In this document: piece by piece, positions 18,829 through 27,179 of the stretch
How the letters are laid out: the number at the start of each line of letters is the position of its first letter
How positions within the stretch are numbered: the stretch's first letter is position 1
From: Saprospira grandis DSM 2844
GTDB lineage: Bacteria; Bacteroidota; Bacteroidia; Chitinophagales; Saprospiraceae
Assembly (NCBI GenBank): GCA_945888475.1
Contig: CAMDAB010000008.1
Span: 1 to 53,834 of the forward strand
Reading direction: 5' to 3'
DNA length: 53,834 bases
Made by a program: the position numbers and the translations under genes
The notes under the pieces: model-generated
Database searches by the model: none
What the model saw: only the letters and a program-made list of their open reading frames with translations
What the model was told of the DNA's origin: nothing

Positions 18829-19518
18829 ATGAAATTGAGCAATCTTAAACCGGCTGCTGGTTCTGTTAAAAAAACTAAACGCATTGCACGTGGTACTGGT
18901 TCTGGCCATGGTGGCACATCAACTCGTGGTCACAAAGGTGCTAAATCAAGAGCAGGTTTTAAAAGTAAAAGAGCTCACGAAGGCGGTCAAATGCCCTTAC
19001 AAATGCGTCTACCCAAAGGTGGTTTTAAAAATTCGCACAAAAGATACAAATCTAGCAGAGCTGATATTTTCGTTGTATTTAATCTTAACGATTTAAGTGT
19101 TATTGCAGAGAATCATTCTGTTACAGTAATTACTAGAAAATTTTTATATGAAAATGATTACATATCTAAAAATGATCTCGTTAAAGTATTAGGTGATGGT
19201 GAGTTAACTACTAAAATAACAGTTTCTGCAAATCGTTTTTCTGTTAAAGCAAAAGATGCAATTACAAATTTAGGTGGTGTTGCTCTTATTGAGATTAAGT
19301 CAAATCAGTTACAAGCTGTATCTCATGCCTTAAACTTAAGTAATGTTACTGTTCGTGAGATATCTCAATGTTATAGTTATGTTTCAGATGATGACAAGAT
19401 TCATATTGTTGCTGAGGGCAGTTTGAAATTAAAATTTGATGCTGAATGCCATCTTGTTGATTCTACAGCTAATGATTTATTCAATACTTTAGGATCCAAA
19501 GTAGTAGTGTTAAGCTAG
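18829..19518 (+). CDS. rplO: 50S ribosomal protein L15 with a long C-terminal extension
   Basis: L15 is a late assembly protein of the 50S. Residues 1-157 are orthodox: MKLSNLKPAAGSVKKTKRIARG, the Gly-rich GTGSGHGGTSTRGHKGAKSRAG, EGGQMPLQMRLPKGGF and a C-terminal fold with FSVKAKDAITNLGGVALIEIK. The family normally ends about there (145-150 residues). This product continues for about 72 more residues (158-229), a mixed hydrophobic and acidic stretch with SNVTVREISQCYSYV and EGSLKLKFDAECHLVDSTANDLFNTLG that I do not recognise. Codon use and frame remain regular, so it is not a simple readthrough of a lost stop into random sequence. Confidence 0.95.
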   Translation: MKLSNLKPAAGSVKKTKRIARGTGSGHGGTSTRGHKGAKSRAGFKSKRAHEGGQMPLQMRLPKGGFKNSHKRYKSSRADIFVVFNLNDLSVIAENHSVTVITRKFLYENDYISKNDLVKVLGDGELTTKITVSANRFSVKAKDAITNLGGVALIEIKSNQLQAVSHALNLSNVTVREISQCYSYVSDDDKIHIVAEGSLKLKFDAECHLVDSTANDLFNTLGSKVVVLS

Positions 19519-19560
19519 AATAAGTTTTTTCTTCTACAAAACTTACAATTCAGCCATTTA

Positions 19561-20892
19561 ATGAAGACTATAATTCAAAATTTAAAAAATATTTGGAACG
19601 TTCAGGAGTTAAGAACTAGAATTCTATTAACTCTTGGATTGTTAGCAGTATATCGTGTAGGAAGTTACATTATATTACCCGGCATTGATAAAGATGCAAT
19701 AACTGCATCCTTAACCAAATCTGGTGATTCTGAACCCGGTCTACTTGATTTGCTTAATACTTTTTCAGGTGGTGCTTTTTTTAATGGTGCTGTCTTTGCA
19801 TTAGGCATAATGCCTTACATTTCAGCTTCTATTATTGTACAATTACTTGGCTTTGCTATACCTTATTTCCAAAAATTACAGAAAGAAGGCGAAGCTGGTC
19901 AGCGTAGAATGAATCAAATAACTCGTTATATAACCATAGCCATCACGTTGGTTCAAGGTTCGGCTTATTTGAACTACATGTATTCTGCCTTTCCTTCTGC
20001 TATATCAAGTGATGTTGGATTATCTCTTTTTTGGTTTTCTAATATCATAATATTAACTGCTGGTACAGTATTTTGCATGTGGTTAGGTGAAAGAATTACA
20101 GACAAAGGTATAGGTAATGGTATTTCTTTGATAATTACAGCCGGCATTATTGCAACTTTGCCACAAGCTTTTGTAGGTGAATTTGGTAATAAGTTTAGCT
20201 CCTCAGCTGGTGGACCTGTTATTTTTATTGTTGAACTAGCTATATTCATACTAGTCGTTGTATCAGCTGTTGCTATAGTACAAGCAGTAAGAAAAATACA
20301 AATCAAATTTGCTAAACATGCCCTTGGATCTGCGCCTAGTATTTCAGGGTTAGATCACATACCTGTTAAGTTAAATGCTGCTGGTGTTATGCCTATAATT
20401 TTTGCTCAGGCAATTATGTTTATACCAGGTGCTATTGGACAAGCTTTTGGTGCTGCTACTGATCCAACTTCCTTTTTGGGACAACTACAAGATTTTACAT
20501 CTCTTCCATATAATATTGTTTTTTTTATATTAGTAGTCGTTTTTACTTATGTATACACTGCCTTGATTTCTAATCCTAAGCAGTATGAGGATTATTTGAA
20601 AAATCAAAACGCTTTCATTCCTAATGTAAATCGTGGTGATGAAGCTAATTTTATCGATGAGGTCACGACAAGAATAACACTCCCTGGATCTATTGCGCTA
20701 GCTTTCATAGCAATTTTACCTGGTTTAGCAAGATTATTTTTAATGGTTGACATAAATTTCGCTGTCTTTTTTGGTGGTACATCTTTATTGATTATGGTAG
20801 CTGTAGTTTTAGATACTATACAACAAATAAATGGTCATCTTGCAATGCATGGTTTTAGTGAAGATACCAAGTCGTCAAGAATTAAAAAATAA
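19561..20892 (+). CDS. secY: Preprotein translocase subunit SecY
   Basis: SecY is the channel of the Sec translocon in the inner membrane. The 443-residue product shows the ten-helix pattern, with RILLTLGLLAVYRVGSYIILPGID at the N-terminus, the plug-region FSGGAFFNGAVFALGIMPYISASIIVQLL, LGERITDKGIGNGISLIITAGI, and the conserved cytosolic loop after helix 8 (YEDYLKNQNAFIPNVNRGDE). It follows rplO by 42 bases. The methionine aminopeptidase gene (map) that often follows secY is absent; infA comes next. Confidence 0.98.
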   Translation: MKTIIQNLKNIWNVQELRTRILLTLGLLAVYRVGSYIILPGIDKDAITASLTKSGDSEPGLLDLLNTFSGGAFFNGAVFALGIMPYISASIIVQLLGFAIPYFQKLQKEGEAGQRRMNQITRYITIAITLVQGSAYLNYMYSAFPSAISSDVGLSLFWFSNIIILTAGTVFCMWLGERITDKGIGNGISLIITAGIIATLPQAFVGEFGNKFSSSAGGPVIFIVELAIFILVVVSAVAIVQAVRKIQIKFAKHALGSAPSISGLDHIPVKLNAAGVMPIIFAQAIMFIPGAIGQAFGAATDPTSFLGQLQDFTSLPYNIVFFILVVVFTYVYTALISNPKQYEDYLKNQNAFIPNVNRGDEANFIDEVTTRITLPGSIALAFIAILPGLARLFLMVDINFAVFFGGTSLLIMVAVVLDTIQQINGHLAMHGFSEDTKSSRIKK

Positions 20893-20914
20893 ATTTTTAT
20901 TTTATACCCTCAGA

Positions 20915-20953
20915 TTTTGAAGTTTAATTTAATAATCTGATATTTGCACTCCG
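20915..20953 (+). promoter_or_regulatory. Candidate internal promoter before infA
   Basis: TTTTG at 20915-20919 and GATATTTG at 20939-20946 are 19 bases apart, close to the Bacteroidota consensus (one mismatch in the -7 element, G for T). The downstream CACTCCG resembles the start region at the rpsL and rplP promoters. It lies in the 73-base secY-infA spacer. A six-base inverted repeat (CAGATT ... AATCTG) flanks the element. Confidence 0.45.
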
Positions 20954-20965
20954 AATTTAATATCA

Positions 20966-21184
20966 ATGGGAAAAAAAAATCTAATCCGACAGGATGGTGA
21001 AATATCCGAAGCTTTATCAAATGCTATGTTTAGAGTTAAACTTGAAAATGGACATTTAATAATTGCTACTATTTCCGGAAAGATGAGGATGAACTACATA
21101 AGAATACTTCCTGGCGATAAAGTTGCTGTCGAAATGTCTCCTTATGATTTAACTCGTGGAAGAATAATTTATCGTTATAAATAA
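20966..21184 (+). CDS. infA: Translation initiation factor IF-1
   Basis: IF-1 occupies the A site of the 30S during initiation. The 72-residue product is of standard length, an S1-like OB fold: [66 protein letters not shown]. It follows secY and precedes rpmJ by 17 bases. Confidence 0.98.
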   Translation: MGKKNLIRQDGEISEALSNAMFRVKLENGHLIIATISGKMRMNYIRILPGDKVAVEMSPYDLTRGRIIYRYK

Positions 21185-21201
21185 TAATTGTTTAAAATTT
21201 T

Positions 21202-21318
21202 ATGAAAGTAAGACCATCTGTAAAAAAGCGTTCAGCTGATTGCAAAATTGTTCGTCGTAAAGGTAAACTTTACATCATTAATAAAAAGAATCCTAAGTTT
21301 AAACAACGTCAAGGATAA
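21202..21318 (+). CDS. rpmJ: 50S ribosomal protein L36 (zinc-free type)
   Basis: This 38-codon frame encodes [38 protein letters not shown] in L36 family order. Of the Cys/Cys/Cys/His zinc ligands of the classic form only one cysteine (14) remains, so it should not bind zinc in the usual way. It lies between infA and rpsM, the canonical place, 20 bases before rpsM. Confidence 0.95.
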   Translation: MKVRPSVKKRSADCKIVRRKGKLYIINKKNPKFKQRQG

Positions 21319-21338
21319 TAATTAAAATTATATTTATT

Positions 21339-21716
21339 ATGGCTCGTATTGCAGGCGTAGATTTGCCAAAAAACAAAAGAGGTGTTATAGGATTAACATA
21401 CATTTTCGGAATAGGTAACACTAGTTCTAAAAATATATTATCTGAAGCAGGAATTGATGAAAATGTTCGTGTTAAAGATTGGTCAGATGATAACATCAAG
21501 GAAATTCGTAGAATACTAGGTGATAATTACAAAGTTGAAGGTCAGTTGAGGTCGGAGGTTCAATTAAATATTAAACGTTTAATGGACATAGCTTGTCTTC
21601 GCGGTCTTCGTCATCGTAAAGGTCTTCCTGTTCGTGGTCAACGTACTCGTACAAATTCCAGAACTAGAAAAGGTAAACGTAAGACAGTTGCTAATAAAAA
21701 GAAGGCTACTAAATAA
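21339..21716 (+). CDS. rpsM: 30S ribosomal protein S13
   Basis: S13 forms the inter-subunit bridges from the head. The 125 residues have [33 protein letters not shown], the helical N-domain, and the C-terminal signature [30 protein letters not shown]. It begins the alpha-operon part rpsM-rpsK-rpsD-rpoA-rplQ. Confidence 0.98.
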   Translation: MARIAGVDLPKNKRGVIGLTYIFGIGNTSSKNILSEAGIDENVRVKDWSDDNIKEIRRILGDNYKVEGQLRSEVQLNIKRLMDIACLRGLRHRKGLPVRGQRTRTNSRTRKGKRKTVANKKKATK

Positions 21717-21753
21717 TAATTATCAAATTAAATTGTAAACATCTTATACAATT

Positions 21754-22143
21754 ATGGCTAAGGCTGCAAAAAAAATCAAAAAGAAAAATGTAAAAGTTGA
21801 ATCTAATGGATGCGCTTATATTCAGGCTTCTTTTAATAATATTATCGTTACATTAACAAATAAATCAGGCCAGGTAATATCTTGGGGTTCTGCTGGTAAA
21901 TCTAAATTTCGCGGTTCTAAGAAAAATACCCCTTATGCCGCTCAAGTTTGTGCCAGTGAAGCTGCAAAAGAAGCTTTTGAATTAGGTCTTAGAAATGTAG
22001 TTGTATATGTTAAAGGTCCTGGTTCTGGAAGAGAAGCTGCAATTAGGGCAATTGATTCAACTGGTGTTAAAGTAACTATGATACAGGATACAACTCCTCT
22101 TCCTCATAATGGTTGCAGACCTCCAAAAAAACGTAGAGTTTAA
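21754..22143 (+). CDS. rpsK: 30S ribosomal protein S11
   Basis: S11 lines the platform near the E site. The 129-residue product shows [46 protein letters not shown] and the terminal signature [18 protein letters not shown]. It lies 37 bases after rpsM and 34 bases before rpsD. Confidence 0.98.
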   Translation: MAKAAKKIKKKNVKVESNGCAYIQASFNNIIVTLTNKSGQVISWGSAGKSKFRGSKKNTPYAAQVCASEAAKEAFELGLRNVVVYVKGPGSGREAAIRAIDSTGVKVTMIQDTTPLPHNGCRPPKKRRV

Positions 22144-22177
22144 TTTTTTTTTACTATTCAATACTAATTTTTATATA

Positions 22178-22792
22178 ATGGCAAGATATAGAGGTCCAAG
22201 AACTAAAAAAGCAAGAGCTTTTAATGAACCAATTTACGGTCAAGATAAATATTTTGAAAGAAAAAAGTATCCTCCCGGTATGCATGGTCTTGCAAAACGT
22301 CGTAAGCAGAAATCTGATTATGCTATTCAGCTTACTGAAAAGCAAAAGGCTAAATATACTTATGGTGTTTTAGAAAGACAGTTTCGTCGTACTTTTGAAG
22401 CTGCTACAAGAAAAATTGGTGTTACAGGTGAAAATCTGTTACAACTTCTTGAAGCTAGGCTTGATAATATCGTTTTTAGACTTGGTATTTCGCCTACTCG
22501 TAGTGGTGCTCGTCAGTTAGTTTCACATGGTCATATTGCACTTGATGGTATTGTTTCAACAATCCCTTCTCTTTCAGTTCGTCCTGGTCAGGTAATTGCT
22601 GTAAGAGGTAAGTCAAAAAGTCTTCAAACAATTATTGATTCAACTGCTGCACATAGTCAAAACGTAAAAAGATATGCTTGGTTGGAATGGAACTCAGCTA
22701 AGTTGGAAGGTAACTTTTTGAATTATCCTACAAGAGATCAAATTCCTGAAACTATTAATGAACAGTTAATTGTTGAGTTATACTCCAAATAA
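22178..22792 (+). CDS. rpsD: 30S ribosomal protein S4
   Basis: S4 is a primary 16S rRNA binder and in E. coli the repressor of the alpha operon. The start at 22178 gives the family N-terminus [21 protein letters not shown]; the longer frame from 22109 would overlap rpsK. The product has 204 residues with an S4 RNA-binding domain ([38 protein letters not shown]). The N-terminal cysteine knuckle of zinc-binding S4 proteins is absent. A strong hairpin follows. Confidence 0.97.
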   Translation: MARYRGPRTKKARAFNEPIYGQDKYFERKKYPPGMHGLAKRRKQKSDYAIQLTEKQKAKYTYGVLERQFRRTFEAATRKIGVTGENLLQLLEARLDNIVFRLGISPTRSGARQLVSHGHIALDGIVSTIPSLSVRPGQVIAVRGKSKSLQTIIDSTAAHSQNVKRYAWLEWNSAKLEGNFLNYPTRDQIPETINEQLIVELYSK

Positions 22793-22806
22793 TTATACTG
22801 TTTTTT

Positions 22807-22858
22807 ATAGGACTTCAAACGTTCTGTTTGAAGTCCTATTATATATTATATATTTTTT
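22807..22858 (+). promoter_or_regulatory. Strong 14-pair hairpin between rpsD and rpoA
   Basis: ATAGGACTTCAAAC (22807-22820), loop GTTCT, then GTTTGAAGTCCTAT (22826-22839), a perfect 14-pair stem. It is followed by AT-rich DNA with a T6 run only at 22853-22858, so it is not a textbook terminator. It could be a partial attenuator, an RNA-processing or stability element, or a protein-binding site that sets the rpoA and rplQ level apart from the ribosomal genes. Confidence 0.6.
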
Positions 22859-22880
22859 CAAATAAAAGCCACAACTCAAT

Positions 22881-23879
22881 ATGAGCTTGCTGAATTTCCA
22901 AAAACCTGACAAAATTCTTTTACAAAAGGCTGATGATTTTGAAGGTCATTTTGAATTTAAACCTTTGGAACCTGGGTTCGGACAAACAATTGGTAACTCT
23001 CTAAGAAGAATACTCTTGTCATCACTCGATGGATATGCTATTTCTGCTGTTCGAATTAAAGGTGCTGATCACGAATTTTCTACTGTAGAAGGTGTTGTTG
23101 AGGATGTTGTCGACATTATTCTTAATTTAAAACAAGTACGGATAAAATATCTTTTAGATGATCAAGACTTAGTATCTGAGAAAATTTATGTTTCTGTAAG
23201 TGGTAAATCAATTTTTACTGCTGGTGATATTGGTTCAAGTACAAATGTCTTTAAAGTTACTAATCCCTCATTAGTACTTTGTAATATGGATCCATCTGTT
23301 ACTTTAGAAATGGAATTAACTGTTTCAAAAGGTCGCGGTTATGTTCCAGCTGAAGAAAGTTTACCAAAAGATGCTCCAATAGGATTCATTCCTGTTGATG
23401 CTATATATACGCCTATAAAAAACGTTAGATATTCTGTTGAGAGTAGTCGCGTTGGTCAAAGAACTGACTATGAAAAATTGACACTTGAGATCAGAACAGA
23501 TGGTACTATTCATCCTGAATATGCCTTAAGAGAGTCTGCTAAAATTATGATTCAACATCTAATGTTAATTACTGATGAGAATATTAAATTCCCTGATGAA
23601 ACTGACAAGGAAGATAATATTGTCGATGAGCATATTCTTCACATGCGTAAGCTTTTAAAGACATCTCTTGAAGATTTAGATTTATCAGTACGTGCTTACA
23701 ACTGTCTGAAAGCTGCCAAAATTAATTCTTTAGGTGAAATGGTTCAATACGAAACCCACGAGCTTTTAAAGTTCAGAAATTTTGGTAAAAAATCTTTGGT
23801 CGAAATTGAAGAATTGTTACAAGAAAAGGGTCTTTCTTTTGGAATGGATTTATCTAAATATAAACTAGACGAGGAATAA
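22881..23879 (+). CDS. rpoA: RNA polymerase alpha subunit
   Basis: Alpha dimerises to start RNA polymerase assembly, and its C-terminal domain contacts upstream DNA and activators. The 332-residue product has the N-terminal dimerisation domain (FEFKPLEPGFGQTIGNSLRRILLSSLDGYAI), the insert and hinge, and an alpha-CTD with the LEDLDLSVRAYNCLKAAKINSLGEMV and FRNFGKKSLVEIEELL helix-hairpin-helix pattern. It follows rpsD after 88 bases that contain a strong hairpin. Confidence 0.98.
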   Translation: MSLLNFQKPDKILLQKADDFEGHFEFKPLEPGFGQTIGNSLRRILLSSLDGYAISAVRIKGADHEFSTVEGVVEDVVDIILNLKQVRIKYLLDDQDLVSEKIYVSVSGKSIFTAGDIGSSTNVFKVTNPSLVLCNMDPSVTLEMELTVSKGRGYVPAEESLPKDAPIGFIPVDAIYTPIKNVRYSVESSRVGQRTDYEKLTLEIRTDGTIHPEYALRESAKIMIQHLMLITDENIKFPDETDKEDNIVDEHILHMRKLLKTSLEDLDLSVRAYNCLKAAKINSLGEMVQYETHELLKFRNFGKKSLVEIEELLQEKGLSFGMDLSKYKLDEE

Positions 23880-23941
23880 TTTTTTTATATGCAGTTACCA
23901 CATGTGCTGCGATGTTATTTTATTAATAATCAATTATAATT

Positions 23942-24487
23942 ATGAGACACGGTAAGAAATTTAATCATCTTAGTCGTAAAAACGGACACAGAAAAGCCTT
24001 ATTACGCAACCTTACTATTTCTTTGGTAAAGTACAAAAGAATCAAAACTACTATTGCTAAAGCCAAAGAATTAAGAAAATTTATTGAACCATTATTGACT
24101 AAGTCAAAAAATAACACTACCCACTCTAGACGTGTTGTTTATAGCTATTTGCAAAACAAAGAAGCAGTAACTGAAATGTTTACAAACATTGCTTCTAAAA
24201 TAGCTAACAGACCAGGTGGTTATGTTCGTATTGTACGTCTAGGATTCAGACCGAGTGACGCTGCTGAAGTTGCAATGATAGAATTAGTTGATTTTAATAC
24301 AATAGCTCTCAATGCTGCTAATGATGCTGCTGAATCTGATAAAAAGCGCACTCGTCGTGGTCGCAAAAAGAAATCAGATGAGGTTAGCACAGAAAATAAT
24401 TCTGAGTCAATTGTAAATGATAACACTTTAACACAAGATCAAAGTGATGTTGTTGACAATGAAATAAAGGATAATACTGAAGAATAA
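23942..24487 (+). CDS. rplQ: 50S ribosomal protein L17 with a charged C-terminal tail
   Basis: L17 lies at the tunnel exit side of the 50S. Residues 1-125 are orthodox (MRHGKKFNHLSRKNGHRKALLRNLTISLVKYKRIKTTIAKAKELRKF, GYVRIVRLGFRPSDAAEVAMIELVDF). From about residue 125 a tail of over 50 residues follows: first basic (KKRTRRGRKKK), then acidic (ending EIKDNTEE). Such tails are frequent in Bacteroidota L17. It is the last gene of the 32-gene cluster and is followed by a terminator. Confidence 0.97.
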   Translation: MRHGKKFNHLSRKNGHRKALLRNLTISLVKYKRIKTTIAKAKELRKFIEPLLTKSKNNTTHSRRVVYSYLQNKEAVTEMFTNIASKIANRPGGYVRIVRLGFRPSDAAEVAMIELVDFNTIALNAANDAAESDKKRTRRGRKKKSDEVSTENNSESIVNDNTLTQDQSDVVDNEIKDNTEE

Positions 24488-24508
24488 TATAAATATAGAA
24501 ATTTTCTT

Positions 24509-24540
24509 AGCCACAACTCTCATTGAATTGTGGCTTTTTA
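24509..24540 (+). terminator. Terminator of the ribosomal protein cluster
   Basis: AGCCACAA (24509-24516) pairs with TTGTGGCT (24528-24535) around an 11-base loop and is followed by TTTTA and more T after one A. It lies just past rplQ and before the flippase gene. Confidence 0.8.
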
Positions 24541-24546
24541 TTTTAC

Positions 24547-25899
24547 ATGATACGGGCAATTTTAAAAATATTTTTTGGGACATTTAATGAAACCAATTTT
24601 AAGTCAAAATTTCTTAAAGCTTCTTTAGGATCTATTCTGCTGCAATTCATTTTTTCATTATTGACATTTTTAACCACTATTATAATTGCAAGGATAAGTG
24701 GAGATAAAGGTTTTGGTATCTATAGTTTAGTTTTTACTTGGGTTTCTGTAATAAGTTCATTGGCTTTATTTGGTTTTGATGACTTGGCTTTGAAACAAAT
24801 TTCAATCTATAAATCTAAAAATCAATTATCAGAAATTAAATCTTTTCTTTTTTATGGCTTAAAAAATATTACAATTTTTTCTTCTTTAGTTTCATTTATA
24901 TACATAATAGTTTGTAATTTTATACCATTACCTGGCATTTTCGAATATAAATTTTTTCATATAATTGCTGCATTATCAATACCATTTTTTGCTGTAGTTC
25001 TTTTTCTGCAATCAGTTCTAAAAGCTGTAGGTTTAATCACAATAGGACAATTATCGGAAAAATTAGTTCAGCCACTGAGTTTTATATTTATTATTACTTT
25101 TTATTATTTACTTGGTTTTGACGTTAATGATTTTGTCGCAATATTTTTTAGAGTAGTATCCTTCACAATAGCGACTATTTTTATAGTCTTACTTTTATTA
25201 TATAAATTTAAAAATATTCTTAAATCTACTTTAGTACCACTTGAATCGCATACATGGAATAAAAGTTTGATTTATTTCTGTTTGAGTACTTTACTTTTTA
25301 GTTTAAATTCCAGAGTAGATATAATTTTTCTTGGTTTATACAGCGTTTTACCTGAAGAAATTGCTTATTATAATGTTGCTTCAAAATTTTCTGACATAGC
25401 ATTAATACCTTTTCTTGTTATCTCAACAGTATCGACCCCAATGTTTGCATCAATGTATCATGAAAAAAAACTACATGCTTTACAGAACTTTTATACGATG
25501 ATAACTCGTATTGGCTTTGTAATAGTTTTTCTTATTATACTAATTTTTATAGCTTTCGGTCCATTTTTCTTGAGTTGGTATGGTGATACTTTCAAGTCAG
25601 CTTATTTTGTGCTTGTTTTGCTTTGCTTATCTAAACTTGTCCATGTTTTTGTTGGTCCTGCTAATTTTTTGCTATCCATGTCCGGTTTCGAAAAGTACGT
25701 TACTAGAGCACTTGTAATGAGTGTTATTATAACTATAATCCTTGACTTAATATTAATCCCTTTGTATAGTTTATCTGGCGCCGCTTATGCTTCTATAGGA
25801 GGGTTGATTTTCTATGATTTTTACCTTGCCTATATTGGTTACAAAAAAACTGGTTTATATTTTACAATTTTAGGAAAATTTAAAAAAGTCATTGATTAG
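24547..25899 (+). CDS. Oligosaccharide flippase-like membrane protein (MOP superfamily)
   Basis: The 450-residue product is almost entirely membrane-spanning, with roughly 12-14 hydrophobic segments, and opens with SKFLKASLGSILLQFIFSLLTFLTTIIIARISGDKGFGIYSLVFTWVSVISSLALFGFDDLALKQI, the pattern of Wzx/RfbX-like polysaccharide flippases. Such proteins move lipid-linked sugar units across the inner membrane; the substrate cannot be inferred. I use the ATG at 24547, as the longer frame would begin inside the terminator of the ribosomal cluster. No other polysaccharide gene is adjacent, although two glycosyltransferases lie at 49-51.6 kb. The next gene follows closely. Confidence 0.8.
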   Translation: MIRAILKIFFGTFNETNFKSKFLKASLGSILLQFIFSLLTFLTTIIIARISGDKGFGIYSLVFTWVSVISSLALFGFDDLALKQISIYKSKNQLSEIKSFLFYGLKNITIFSSLVSFIYIIVCNFIPLPGIFEYKFFHIIAALSIPFFAVVLFLQSVLKAVGLITIGQLSEKLVQPLSFIFIITFYYLLGFDVNDFVAIFFRVVSFTIATIFIVLLLLYKFKNILKSTLVPLESHTWNKSLIYFCLSTLLFSLNSRVDIIFLGLYSVLPEEIAYYNVASKFSDIALIPFLVISTVSTPMFASMYHEKKLHALQNFYTMITRIGFVIVFLIILIFIAFGPFFLSWYGDTFKSAYFVLVLLCLSKLVHVFVGPANFLLSMSGFEKYVTRALVMSVIITIILDLILIPLYSLSGAAYASIGGLIFYDFYLAYIGYKKTGLYFTILGKFKKVID

Positions 25900-25972
25900 A
25901 ATCTGTTCAATTGTTAGCTATTTTTTATCTTTTTTAGTTTGCCTAATTATATTTACTTATCATTCTATTAAA

Positions 25973-27064
25973 ATGAAAGTACCTTTTATCCTTTGGTCCT
26001 TAGCTATTTTAGTTGTTGGTATTTTACAATTATTTGTAGCAGTTGATTTAAATATCTCCTTTTTCATCTCTATAATATTTATATTAGGCGGTTTCTTGCT
26101 TTTGGTCAAAGGTGCAGATTTTTTAGTAGAGGGTGCCTCAGCTTTTGCTAAAGGTTTTGGTGTATCTGATATTGTAATAGGATTAACAATTGTATCAATG
26201 GGTACATCTGCACCTGAATTGGTTGTAAATGTAGGCTCATCATTAAAAGGTGAATCTGATTTTGTATATGGCAATGTGCTTGGAAGCAATATTTTTAATG
26301 CTTTATTTATACTTGGTTTGGCTGGAGTAATTTACCCATTAAAAGTTTTAAAAAATACCGGTAGGATTGAAATTCCTATTTCCTTCTTTATTATAGTCGT
26401 TGTTTGGCTTATGTCAAATGATTTGATTTTCTGGAGTAACACTGGAGTTCCTAATGGAAAAGATGGAATGCTTAGTCGCTTTGACGGTCTGTTACTTATG
26501 ATATTTTTCGCAGCTTTTTTATTTTATGTATTTAGAAATTCAAAATCAGAACCTTCCGAGGGTGATACAATAAAAAAAATGCCCATATGGAAAACATTGC
26601 TGCTCATGTCACTTGGTCTATGTGGACTCATATTCGGTGGCAACTGGGTATTAGACGGCTCTATAGCTGTTGCAAAATCTTTTGATTTAAGCGAACGAAT
26701 TATTGGTCTGACTATACTTGCCGTCGGCACTTCATTACCTGAACTTGCAACATCTGTGGTTGCTGCAATGAAAAAGAATAGTGATATAGCTGTTGGAAAT
26801 GTTGTAGGCTCTAATATTTTTAATGTCCTCGGGATTTTAGGACTTAGTGCGGTTATTTTTCCAACACCTTTCTCTTCTTCGATAAATTTTGATATGTATT
26901 TTCTGATGGCCACTACGGCGCTTATTTTTGGATTACTCTTTATTGGTACAAAATCGCAAAAAGGTTTTTACACTTTGGGTAAACTCCCTTCTTTGATGCT
27001 TATTTTATTATATGTTGCTTATACTGGTTTTCTTGTTTTGCAAGAAGTATATAAAAACACCTGA
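25973..27064 (+). CDS. Calcium/sodium antiporter (CaCA family, YrbG-like)
   Basis: The 363-residue membrane protein shows both alpha repeats of the CaCA exchanger family. Repeat one: GADFLVEGASAFAKGFGVSDIVIGLTIVSMGTSAPELVVN then GNVLGSNIFN. Repeat two: GGNWVLDGSIAVAKSFDLSERIIGLTILAVGTSLPELATS then GNVVGSNIFNVLGILG. The GTSxPE acidic residues that bind cations are present in each. Family members exchange Ca2+ for Na+ or H+ at the inner membrane. I chose the ATG at 25973; a TTG-started frame from 25892 would overlap the flippase stop and add one more hydrophobic segment, which cannot be excluded. Confidence 0.9.
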   Translation: MKVPFILWSLAILVVGILQLFVAVDLNISFFISIIFILGGFLLLVKGADFLVEGASAFAKGFGVSDIVIGLTIVSMGTSAPELVVNVGSSLKGESDFVYGNVLGSNIFNALFILGLAGVIYPLKVLKNTGRIEIPISFFIIVVVWLMSNDLIFWSNTGVPNGKDGMLSRFDGLLLMIFFAAFLFYVFRNSKSEPSEGDTIKKMPIWKTLLLMSLGLCGLIFGGNWVLDGSIAVAKSFDLSERIIGLTILAVGTSLPELATSVVAAMKKNSDIAVGNVVGSNIFNVLGILGLSAVIFPTPFSSSINFDMYFLMATTALIFGLLFIGTKSQKGFYTLGKLPSLMLILLYVAYTGFLVLQEVYKNT

Positions 27065-27115
27065 GATCATTTATTTATATAATACAATTAGTTTCGCCAT
27101 CAACCGCAATAAAAA

Positions 27116-27146
27116 TTGACAATACCATCTAAAGGAACTATATTTG
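27116..27146 (+). promoter_or_regulatory. Promoter of the DEAD-box helicase gene
   Basis: TTG at 27116-27118 and TATATTTG at 27139-27146, 20 bases apart, match the Bacteroidota consensus. The start codon lies 34 bases downstream. Confidence 0.65.
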
Positions 27147-27179
27147 TACCTAATGGACATTTAGTTCAAGAATAAAGCA

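Noticed and set aside
25892..25972. Longer TTG-started N-terminus of the Ca2+/Na+ exchanger
   Set aside because: It overlaps the preceding stop codon and adds a hydrophobic segment not needed by the family. The ATG at 25973 is simpler, though the longer form is not excluded.
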